In this document: positions 8,175-14,491 of the stretch, in pieces
How positions within the stretch are numbered: position 1 is the first letter of the stretch
Layout of the letters: the number at the start of each line of letters is the position of its first letter
NCBI GenBank assembly: GCA_905182825.1
Contig: CAJJDJ010000201.1
Location: 1-14,491 of the forward strand
Reading direction: 5' to 3'
Length of the DNA stretch: 14,491 bases
DNA from: Thiotrichaceae bacterium UBA7359
Lineage (GTDB): Bacteria > Pseudomonadota > Gammaproteobacteria > Eutrophobiales > Eutrophobiaceae
Program-made: the position numbers and the translations under genes
The notes under the pieces: model-generated
The model's input: the letters and a program-made list of their open reading frames with translations, nothing else
Database searches by the model: none
Told to the model about the DNA's origin: nothing

Positions 8175-9532
8175 TAGAACTGTTCCTCCGTCAATGTACT
8201 TACAACACGTTCCATCTGCATTTCTCGAGAACCTTTAACCAGGATCGTTGTGTCTTTGCTTAATAACGCTATTAACATTTTATTCAGAGCTTCATAAGAC
8301 TCAAAATGTAAAGCGTCATCGCCATAAGCCTGCATTGCCTTTACACTCAATTCACCAATAGTAAATAGACCTTCTATATCTGCTTGTTTTATCGCTATTC
8401 CAGCGTCATAGTGAAAGTCTATTGCCTCATCACCCAATTCACCCATATCGCCCATCACCATATAACGCATTCCTTCGTAACTACTCAGAACTTTTAATGC
8501 TGCCTTTAATGAGGTCGGATTAGCGTTATAAGTGTCATCAATAATTCGTGCACCTTGCATCCCTGGCTTGATCTGTAAACGTCCTTTAACCGGTGACATT
8601 TTTTCAAACCCAGTTTTAATTGTCTGCAAAGGCACATTCAAACTCAAACAACATGCCGCAGCAGCCAACGCATTCATAACATTATGTGTCCCGGAAAGGG
8701 GTAATCTTATTTTAATTGCACCAGTTGAACAGACTAATTCAAAATCAGTAGATGCGGCTTGTTTAACGATCTTGATATTTTTTGCTCGAATATCTGCGTT
8801 TGTAGATTCAATCCCAAAACTAAGTTGATTTAGGGATTTGCATTGCTTAGTCCAAAATTCCGCATAGTCATCATCAGCATTAATAATTGCCTCGCCGGCA
8901 GGCTGTAATCCGGAGTAGATCTCTGCTTTCGCTTTTGCGACACCATCAATATCACCAAACCCCTCTAGATGTGCTGGTGCACACTGTGTGATCACCGCAA
9001 CATCTGGACGAGCTATGGCGCTTAGCCATTCGATTTCTCCCGGGTGATTCGCGCCCATTTCTATCACTGCGTATTGATGCTTTTTATCAAACCCAAATAA
9101 TGTCAAAGGCACGCCAATATCATTATTTAGGTTACCAGATGTTGCATGCACATCCGATAATTCAGACAAAATGCTCGTGACCATTTCTTTTACTGTCGTC
9201 TTACCATTACTACCGGTTATAGCAACAACAGGAACCATCATTTCTTCACGCCAGGATCTTGCTAACAAACCCATCGCCTTTCTCGTATCTTTTACTTTCA
9301 ATAAAGGCTTGTCATGACTTACTTCGCGTTCAAGTAATAAAGCAGCGGCACCTTTCTCTTCAGCCATCGGCACATAGTCATGACCATCAAAATTTTCACC
9401 GTTTATGGCGATAAATAAATTTCCTTTCTCAATAGTTCTACTATCAATACTACAACCCGAAAACAGAATATCTTCGCCATCATAATTTGACTCAATAGCT
9501 GTAGCTGCTTTAGAAAGTAGCATGCTAATCAT
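8174..9532 (-). CDS. murF: UDP-MurNAc-tripeptide--D-alanyl-D-alanine ligase
   Basis: This cytoplasmic Mur ligase adds the D-Ala-D-Ala made by Ddl to UDP-MurNAc-tripeptide, completing the soluble precursor. The 452 residues match E. coli MurF in size. The N-terminal substrate domain has SIDSRTIEKGNLF near 28-40. The ATP loop ITGSNGKTTVKEM is near 105-117. EMGANHPGEIEWLS and HLEGFGDIDGVAKAKAEI follow, the latter with the probable carbamylated lysine. NVMNALAAAACC and DDTYNANPTSLKAAL are in the C-terminal half. The ATG at 9532 overlaps the murE stop as ATGA and gives MIS, as in E. coli MurF. No good ribosome-binding site precedes it, so translation probably depends on coupling to murE. The stop overlaps the mraY start by one base. 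Confidence 0.97.
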   Translation of the reverse strand: MISMLLSKAATAIESNYDGEDILFSGCSIDSRTIEKGNLFIAINGENFDGHDYVPMAEEKGAAALLLEREVSHDKPLLKVKDTRKAMGLLARSWREEMMVPVVAITGSNGKTTVKEMVTSILSELSDVHATSGNLNNDIGVPLTLFGFDKKHQYAVIEMGANHPGEIEWLSAIARPDVAVITQCAPAHLEGFGDIDGVAKAKAEIYSGLQPAGEAIINADDDYAEFWTKQCKSLNQLSFGIESTNADIRAKNIKIVKQAASTDFELVCSTGAIKIRLPLSGTHNVMNALAAAACCLSLNVPLQTIKTGFEKMSPVKGRLQIKPGMQGARIIDDTYNANPTSLKAALKVLSSYEGMRYMVMGDMGELGDEAIDFHYDAGIAIKQADIEGLFTIGELSVKAMQAYGDDALHFESYEALNKMLIALLSKDTTILVKGSREMQMERVVSTLTEEQF

Positions 9533-11037
9533 GATTCGGTATCCGTCAAACGTCGAGCTAACTCACGATCGCTGAAAGGAAATAGGGACTCGCCGATCTG
9601 TTGTGTCGTTTCATGACCTTTGCCTGCAATCAAGATCACATCGTTTTTATTAGCATTTAAAAACGTATTGGTAATCGCGTCTGATCGATCGTACTTGATA
9701 GTAACGTTGGACTTGTCTTTAATGCCTTGAAGAATATTCTCGACGATCTGCTCTGGCGCCTCTGTCCGAGGATTATCATTGGTCAGCACTATATGATCCG
9801 AGAACCATTCGGAGATGGCTCCCATTTGTGAGCGTTTACCTACATCACGATCGCCACCACAACCGAAGATACAATATAATTTTCCTGAACAATAAGATCT
9901 TAATGATATTAATACCTTTTCAAGTGCATCTGGCGTATGTGCGTAATCAATAACCAGTAATGGTTTTTCCTCAGTAGAGAAATATTCCATCCGACCGGGA
10001 ATGCCTGTGAATCCTGACAGTGTCTCAGCGATTTTTTCAATATCAAAACCAGACACACAGAGTGTTGCAAACGCAGCAAGAATATTCTCTACATTAAACT
10101 CAGCTAATAAACTTGTCTGTACAATTGCTTGTCCCCAAGAACTGTCTATTGACATAGTTAAATTCAGATTATTAGTCTCAGCCTTTTTGCAATAGACAAA
10201 AGAAACACCTTTCTTGCACAACTCAGAAGAGTTTTGTTTCGCCGAAAAAACAACGGTATTCAATGTGGTAGGTAATAAGTCGACTAGTTGAACACCATAG
10301 CTATCATCTATATTAACGATGGCATGCTTAAGTTCCGGTGATTGAAACAATTGAAATTTTGCTTCGGCGTAATCTTTAATTGTTTTATGGTAATCAAGAT
10401 GATCACGTGTCAAATTTGTAAACACAGCAATATCAAATTCAGCCCCTGCAACCCTTCCCTGATCCAGCGCATGAGATGATACTTCCATCGCAACAAAATC
10501 AACATCATCTTTCCAGCTAGAAAATAAAGAGTGTAACGTAATAGGGTCGGGGGTCGTAGATCCACTGGCTTCTAACTGATGAAACTGTCCATACCCCAAG
10601 GTTCCAATAACAGCACTTTGCTTACCTAGTATGTATAAGGCATAGGCAATCATATAAGAGACTGTGGTTTTACCATTTGTACCGGTAACACCGATTAATT
10701 GAACTGCCTTTGACGGATCATCGTAAAATCGACTAATTATGAAGCCAGCCTGTTTACGTAAACCAATCACTCTAAATACTTTTATAGAACTTGGCTCAAC
10801 GTTGATTTCTTCATCGTCATCAATTGCAATTGCAATTGCACCTGATTGAATTGCATCCTCGATATAGTCAGTTCCGTTATTTTGCGAACCTTTATAAGCC
10901 AGGAATAAGTCACCCGGTTTAACTTTTCTACTATCTATAGCAACACCGCTAACGTAGAAATCTGTATAAGCTAGTATTGGATCACAGAAAAGTTCACTAA
11001 GTGATTTTAAATAATTCAAATTTTCAAGTGTCATCAT
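9529..11037 (-). CDS. murE: UDP-MurNAc-L-Ala-D-Glu--meso-diaminopimelate ligase
   Basis: This cytoplasmic Mur ligase adds the third residue of the stem peptide. The DNPR motif near residues 421-424 is the known signature for meso-diaminopimelate rather than lysine, so the wall is of the usual Gram-negative type. Other landmarks: AIDSRKVKPGDLF near 34-46, the ATP loop GVTGTNGKTTVSY near 117-129, AMEVSSHALDQGRV, FTNLTRDHLDYH, the lysine in AEAKFQLF near 227, VIDYAHTPDALEK, GCGGDRDVGKR, and AGKGHE near the end. The 502 residues are normal (495 in E. coli). I chose ATG at 11037, which shares a base with the ftsI stop (TGATG) and has AAGGG eight bases upstream. An adjacent TTG upstream and an ATG downstream are equally in frame and change the protein by one residue. 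Confidence 0.97.
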   Translation of the reverse strand: MMTLENLNYLKSLSELFCDPILAYTDFYVSGVAIDSRKVKPGDLFLAYKGSQNNGTDYIEDAIQSGAIAIAIDDDEEINVEPSSIKVFRVIGLRKQAGFIISRFYDDPSKAVQLIGVTGTNGKTTVSYMIAYALYILGKQSAVIGTLGYGQFHQLEASGSTTPDPITLHSLFSSWKDDVDFVAMEVSSHALDQGRVAGAEFDIAVFTNLTRDHLDYHKTIKDYAEAKFQLFQSPELKHAIVNIDDSYGVQLVDLLPTTLNTVVFSAKQNSSELCKKGVSFVYCKKAETNNLNLTMSIDSSWGQAIVQTSLLAEFNVENILAAFATLCVSGFDIEKIAETLSGFTGIPGRMEYFSTEEKPLLVIDYAHTPDALEKVLISLRSYCSGKLYCIFGCGGDRDVGKRSQMGAISEWFSDHIVLTNDNPRTEAPEQIVENILQGIKDKSNVTIKYDRSDAITNTFLNANKNDVILIAGKGHETTQQIGESLFPFSDRELARRLTDTES

Positions 11038-12770
11038 CAATCAAACCCTTGTGGTTGATCTGATTTCTTGCGATGCGCTATTACAGGACTAGTAAATGTA
11101 GATAAATCATCCGGTGGGATATTGAGTATACGAAGTGTGCCTTCCATAACTTTTGAAAAGACAGGCGCGGCAACAACTCCACCGTAGTGTTCATCACCAT
11201 TAGGTTCATCAATCAAGACAACCATAGCGAAACGTGGTTCACTAGCAGGGGCAATTCCAGCAAAAACAGAAAGATAACGATCATCAGAATAACCACCACG
11301 AATAGATTTATGCACCGTGCCCGTCTTACCAATAACGCGGTAACCTTTGATAGCAGCACGCTTGCCAGTACCATTCGCTGAAACTACTGTTTCCAACATC
11401 TTTCTAACTTGCCGCGTAATATTTTCCGGCATGACACGCTTGCCCATAACTGAGCCATTAACCTTGACAAACGAAACTGGCAGCATAACACCACCCGTTG
11501 CTAAAACAGAATACGCATGGACAAGTTGTAGGGGTGTGACCGAAAGGCCATAACCAAATGATAGAGTCGCCATTTCAATTTCTGACCAGGTATTAAACGA
11601 GTTTAAACTCCCTGAAGATTCTCCTGGATACCCACTATCAGTAGACTGACCAAAGCCGAACCTACTTAGAGTGTCCCAATATTGTTCTGGCTCCAAAGAT
11701 AATGCGATTTTACTAGCGCCAACATTACTCGATTTCGTTATAATAGTTGAGACATCAATTTCTCCATAATTATGCATATCTCGAACCATATATTCACCAA
11801 TCTGATAATAACCAGGAGACGTATTAATTAATGAATTCGGTTTGTAATTTCCGGATTGTAATCCAGCAGCGATTGTAAATGGTTTCATCGTTGAGCCCGG
11901 TTCAAAAACATCTGTGACAGCACGATTACGCAAATACTGACTCTTTAAACCCTTTCGATTATTTGGGTTATAAGAAGGTTGCCCGACCATAGCCATGACC
12001 TCACCAGTTCTAATATCCAACATGACCAGTGAACCGCTTTTTGCTCGATGTGATTTAACAGCTGTTGCCAATTCTCGATAGGCAAGGTACTGCACTCGTC
12101 TATCAATACTTAGTTCGAGTTGTTTACCTTGCACGGAAGGTTCAATACTTTCTATATTTTGAACAATTCTATTCAAACGATCTTTTAAAACGCGCTTCTT
12201 GCCCGGTTTACCTTCCAGCCAATTATCATAGGCTAACTCTAACCCCTCTTGCCCTTTGTCATCTATATTAGTAAATCCAATAAAATGAGAGGCTACTTCA
12301 GCGGCGGGATAATAACGTTTATATTCACGTTCGGTTGAAACACCTTTCATACTTAGTTGTTTAACTTTCTTAACTACATCAGGATTGGCATGTCGCTTTA
12401 AATAAACGAACTCTCGACTCATACGATCATGTAGAATCTCTTGCAAATCAATTACCGTCATATCCATAATCTTAGCCAGATCAGGTAAAAGTTCTATATT
12501 TTCAAATATTTTTCTTGGTGTAACCCAAATCGAATCGACAGGTGTGCTTATAGCTAACTGTTCACCATTTCGATCTGTAATCACACCACGATGTGCCGGA
12601 ATTTCGACCACTCTAATTGACCGTGCGTCACCATGCTTTTTAAGAAAATCATTATTTAAAAGTTGCAAATAAATTGCGCGCGAAGAAAGAGCAACCATCC
12701 CACAGAAAAACAAGCTGAGAATGAGCCAGCGACGTTTAGGATACTGTGCTTGCATGATAAGTTTCTTCAT
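11037..12770 (-). CDS. ftsI: Septal peptidoglycan transpeptidase FtsI (PBP3)
   Basis: This class B penicillin-binding protein cross-links septal peptidoglycan together with FtsW and is the target of PBP3-selective beta-lactams. The 577 residues compare with 588 in E. coli. A short cytoplasmic tail is followed by one membrane anchor near residues 14-36. The dimerisation or pedestal domain, with IPAHRGVITDRNGE, follows. In the transpeptidase domain the SXXK motif is STMK near 293-296 with the nucleophilic serine, SXN is SSN near 347-349, and KTG is near 482-484, so all three catalytic motifs are intact. The ATG at 12770 overlaps the ftsL stop as ATGA without a recognisable ribosome-binding site, which suggests translation coupled to ftsL. 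The polar C-terminal tail after the catalytic domain is short. No PASTA domains are present. Confidence 0.97.
   Translation of the reverse strand: MKKLIMQAQYPKRRWLILSLFFCGMVALSSRAIYLQLLNNDFLKKHGDARSIRVVEIPAHRGVITDRNGEQLAISTPVDSIWVTPRKIFENIELLPDLAKIMDMTVIDLQEILHDRMSREFVYLKRHANPDVVKKVKQLSMKGVSTEREYKRYYPAAEVASHFIGFTNIDDKGQEGLELAYDNWLEGKPGKKRVLKDRLNRIVQNIESIEPSVQGKQLELSIDRRVQYLAYRELATAVKSHRAKSGSLVMLDIRTGEVMAMVGQPSYNPNNRKGLKSQYLRNRAVTDVFEPGSTMKPFTIAAGLQSGNYKPNSLINTSPGYYQIGEYMVRDMHNYGEIDVSTIITKSSNVGASKIALSLEPEQYWDTLSRFGFGQSTDSGYPGESSGSLNSFNTWSEIEMATLSFGYGLSVTPLQLVHAYSVLATGGVMLPVSFVKVNGSVMGKRVMPENITRQVRKMLETVVSANGTGKRAAIKGYRVIGKTGTVHKSIRGGYSDDRYLSVFAGIAPASEPRFAMVVLIDEPNGDEHYGGVVAAPVFSKVMEGTLRILNIPPDDLSTFTSPVIAHRKKSDQPQGFD
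11046..11050 (-). promoter_or_regulatory. Shine-Dalgarno AAGGG of murE
   Basis: AAGGG in the last codons of ftsI lies eight bases before the ATG at 11037-11035. It favours the middle of the three consecutive possible start codons (TTG ATG ATG). Confidence 0.5.
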
Positions 12771-13030
12771 TTCGTTAGTAGAATCACTAAATTTTGTTCA
12801 GGTTTTTTCATCCTAAGTTTGGTACGAGAAAATTTTTCAATTCTGCCATTAATTGCCCAGGTACTATGCTCAAGTTGCAACTTGCCCCATTCTTCATTTA
12901 ATTCATCACGCATTCGCTCAAATATTTGCAACTCGACGAACAAGCGACGTGTTTCATGCCGTGCGATGACTACCTGCAAAGCAGATAAAAAAACAACCAG
13001 ATAAAGTCCGTATTGTAATAAAATCCTCAT
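12767..13030 (-). CDS. ftsL: Cell division protein FtsL
   Basis: FtsL is a small bitopic inner-membrane protein that pairs with FtsB through a periplasmic coiled coil, binds FtsQ and activates FtsW-FtsI. The 87-residue product has a hydrophobic span near residues 3-22, then a charged helix-prone region near 24-65 (HETRRLFVELQIFERMRDELNEE begins it), then GRIEKFSRTKLRMKKP, which resembles the conserved FtsL end region. Sequence conservation in this family is low, so the call rests on size, topology and its position between rsmH and ftsI. The cytoplasmic tail is only two or three residues, much shorter than the roughly 35 in E. coli. The ATG overlaps the rsmH stop as ATGA and the stop overlaps ftsI the same way, so it is tightly coupled at both ends. 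Confidence 0.92.
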   Translation of the reverse strand: MRILLQYGLYLVVFLSALQVVIARHETRRLFVELQIFERMRDELNEEWGKLQLEHSTWAINGRIEKFSRTKLRMKKPEQNLVILLTK

Positions 13031-13974
13031 GGAGTAAAACGCTCTGCCACACGTAACGTTGCACTACGTGATCGTGTATTCTTATCTATCTCTTGTTTAG
13101 TAGCTCGTATTTTTTTGCCTATTAACTTCAGTTGTATATCACTAATATCTGGCATGATCGGTAGCTCTGATGGATATTTTTTTGGTGTTGATTGATCTCG
13201 CATAAATCGTTTAACAATTCGGTCTTCCAACGAATGAAAACTTATTGCTACTAGCCGACCACCCGAACATAAAACATTAACAGCTTGTGGCAGGACTTCT
13301 CTTATCTCTTCAAGTTCACGATTTATATAGATGCGTAAGGCTTGAAAAGTCTTGGTAGCAGGATGAATATCTCCAGATTTTTTCCCATTTTTTCTTGGTG
13401 GTATAACTCTACGAACTAAATCTGCTAGTTGGCGAGTTGTTGTAATCGGGTTTTCAACACGGGTATTTACAATTGTTTTAGCAATTCGTCTTGACGCGCG
13501 TTCTTCACCATATTTATAAATTACATTTGCGATTTCAGTTTCTTTAGCATGATTCAACCACTCAGCAACCGTTTGTCCTTCAGAAGGATTCATCCTCATA
13601 TCAAGAGGAGCATCAAACCTGAAACTAAAACCGCGTTGTGCATCATCCAATTGTGGTGAAGAGACACCAAAATCGAAGAGAATGCCAGAGACCTGTTCTT
13701 CAATCTCATTTCCTTTAATATGTTGCATTAACATGGTGAAAGACCCATTAACGATTTCGAAACGTTCATCTTGCATAAGTTTGTTCCCAACTGACCTAAC
13801 GGCATCTGGGTCTTTATCAAAAGCAAGTAGACGGCCTTTAGAACCAAGCCGTTTAATAATTTCATAACTATGGCCACCTCGACCAAACGTACCATCAATA
13901 TAAAAACCGTCTGCATGAATGTTTAGTGCTTCTAGAACTTCATCTAATAGGACTGGTTTATGAACATTAATCAA
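13027..13974 (-). CDS. rsmH: 16S rRNA (cytosine-1402 N4) methyltransferase
   Basis: RsmH (formerly MraW) uses S-adenosylmethionine to methylate N4 of C1402 in the ribosomal P site of 16S rRNA. The 315 residues are normal for the family (313 in E. coli). The SAM-binding region has IDGTFGRGGHS near 26-36 and LLAFDKDPDA near 49-58. LFDFGVSSPQLD near 99-110 and RGFSFRFDAPLDMRM follow. The C-terminal half has the family segments FQALRIYINRELEEI and LVAISFHSLEDRIVKRF. The start is unusual. The only plausible codon before the conserved HKPVLLDEVL segment is TTG at 13974-13972, without a good ribosome-binding site. No in-frame ATG or GTG lies between it and the in-frame mraZ stop. The stop overlaps the ftsL start as ATGA. 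Confidence 0.97.
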   Translation of the reverse strand: MINVHKPVLLDEVLEALNIHADGFYIDGTFGRGGHSYEIIKRLGSKGRLLAFDKDPDAVRSVGNKLMQDERFEIVNGSFTMLMQHIKGNEIEEQVSGILFDFGVSSPQLDDAQRGFSFRFDAPLDMRMNPSEGQTVAEWLNHAKETEIANVIYKYGEERASRRIAKTIVNTRVENPITTTRQLADLVRRVIPPRKNGKKSGDIHPATKTFQALRIYINRELEEIREVLPQAVNVLCSGGRLVAISFHSLEDRIVKRFMRDQSTPKKYPSELPIMPDISDIQLKLIGKKIRATKQEIDKNTRSRSATLRVAERFTP

Positions 13975-14000
13975 TGTACTGAATCGCTTAATATCGTCAT
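13971..14000 (-). other. 9-codon mini-ORF overlapping the rsmH start
   Basis: In the 30-base gap between mraZ and rsmH an ATG at 14000-13998 opens a nine-codon frame (MTILSDSVH). Its TGA stop at 13973-13971 overlaps the TTG start of rsmH as TTGA. It has no clear Shine-Dalgarno motif, though it begins four bases after the mraZ stop, so ribosomes leaving mraZ could reinitiate there. It could relay ribosomes to the weak rsmH start, or it could be chance. The peptide itself is not recognised. Confidence 0.25.
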
Positions 14001-14004
14001 GACG

Positions 14005-14463
14005 TTACAACGAGAGCAACTGTAATGATTCTGGTGTGAGGATGGAATCATCATCGACAGATTCTAACCATTCATCACTTTGAATATCCCAAGCCGATTC
14101 ATTCCAGATCTCAAACTTATTACCCTGTCCTAGTATTACCGCCTGCTTGGTGAGTTCTGCATAAGAACGTAATTCTTTGGGCAGAAGAATGCGTCCCTGA
14201 CTATCAAGCTGACAATCGGTAGCATAGCCACGCATCATCTGTTTAGTACGCCGGCTTTGTTTATCGAAATCGGAAAGAGTAGCTAATTTGTCTTCGATGA
14301 CATTCCATTCATTAAGAGGATATAGCCAAAGAGATCGATCTAATGGGTTTAATGTAATAACGAGGTTATTTTCGGCTTGCACAGCAATAATACTTCGATA
14401 TCGGCTAGGAACCGCTAGACGACCCTTACTATCAATGCTGATTTTATTAAAGCCTCGAAACAC
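14005..14463 (-). CDS. mraZ: Transcriptional regulator MraZ
   Basis: MraZ is an AbrB-like DNA-binding protein that forms ring-shaped oligomers and, in the species studied, binds repeats upstream of its own gene to control the dcw operon. The product has 152 residues, the E. coli length as I recall it. It contains the two tandem MraZ repeats, each with the DXXXR signature: DSKGR near residues 11-15 and DSQGR near 87-91, followed by LAVPSRYR and ILLPKELR respectively. The start codon is GTG at 14463-14461, giving MFRGFNKIS, with GGGGA seven bases upstream. It is the first gene of the cluster. Its operator and promoter would lie beyond base 14491, outside the window. Confidence 0.97.
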   Translation of the reverse strand: MFRGFNKISIDSKGRLAVPSRYRSIIAVQAENNLVITLNPLDRSLWLYPLNEWNVIEDKLATLSDFDKQSRRTKQMMRGYATDCQLDSQGRILLPKELRSYAELTKQAVILGQGNKFEIWNESAWDIQSDEWLESVDDDSILTPESLQLLSL

Positions 14464-14470
14464 AATCTTA

Positions 14471-14475
14471 TCCCC
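14471..14475 (-). promoter_or_regulatory. Shine-Dalgarno GGGGA of mraZ
   Basis: GGGGA stands seven bases before the GTG start at 14463-14461. With the preceding T it also forms TGGGG, which matches the TGGGN core known for MraZ operators in E. coli. Only this one copy is in the window, so I read it chiefly as the ribosome-binding site. Confidence 0.55.
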
Positions 14476-14491
14476 ATTTTGCTGGTAAATT

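Noticed and set aside
12663..13004. A 113-codon plus-strand frame opposite ftsL and the start of ftsI.
   Set aside because: It lies wholly antisense to two well-supported coupled genes, has an unusual cysteine- and serine-rich composition, and shows no recognisable domain. It is a shadow frame.
1..14491. A search for a novel defence, mobile or biosynthetic system in the window.
   Set aside because: Every substantial stretch is taken up by intact, recognisable dcw genes on one strand. No transposase, integrase, tRNA, repeat array or unknown long frame was seen.

Overview
The window is a division and cell wall (dcw) cluster read entirely from the minus strand. In the order of transcription, from high to low coordinates, it holds mraZ, rsmH (mraW), ftsL, ftsI, murE, murF, mraY, murD, ftsW, murG, murC, murB, ddl and the first codons of what is probably ftsQ. 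Gene content and order are those of a gammaproteobacterium: an FtsL/FtsI pair behind rsmH, a meso-diaminopimelate-type MurE, a DdlB-type ligase and ftsQ at the expected place. murB lies between murC and ddl, unlike in Escherichia coli, where it is elsewhere. From general knowledge, murC-murB-ddl is usual in alphaproteobacteria and in several non-enteric gammaproteobacteria, such as sulfur oxidisers and methylotrophs. The DNA is visibly AT-rich. I cannot name a genus from the sequence alone.

Layout: bases 14464-14491 are the ribosome-binding region of mraZ. The operon promoter and most of any MraZ operator lie outside the window. Bases 13027-14463 carry mraZ (transcriptional regulator) and rsmH (16S rRNA m4C1402 methyltransferase). 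Bases 11037-13030 carry the septal proteins FtsL and FtsI. Bases 5702-11037 carry murE, murF, mraY and murD. Bases 3422-5702 carry ftsW and murG, and bases 84-3429 carry murC, murB and ddl. Bases 1-80 are the start of ftsQ. There is no stretch over 300 bases without a gene. The largest gaps are about 30 bases (mraZ/rsmH), 40 bases (mraY/murD) and 53-65 bases (murC/murB).

How the genes work together: MurB and MurC finish UDP-MurNAc and add L-Ala. MurD adds D-Glu, MurE adds meso-DAP, and MurF adds the D-Ala-D-Ala made by Ddl. MraY moves the product onto undecaprenyl phosphate (lipid I) and MurG makes lipid II. FtsW polymerises and FtsI cross-links it at the septum, under control of the FtsQ-FtsL-FtsB complex. 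Most junctions are short stop/start overlaps (ATGA, TGATG, TAATG, or 8-base overlaps), which implies one polycistronic message with translational coupling. For murE, murD, ftsW, murG, murC and ddl the Shine-Dalgarno position and the junction geometry favour starts downstream of the longest open frame. I give those revised starts.

I found no mobile element, RNA gene, CRISPR array, broken gene or unknown system. This is a conserved housekeeping locus. The points worth a second look are small: the TTG start of rsmH with a 9-codon mini-ORF ending on it, a short inverted repeat in the murC/murB gap, the short form of MurB in this position, and a very short cytoplasmic tail on FtsL.
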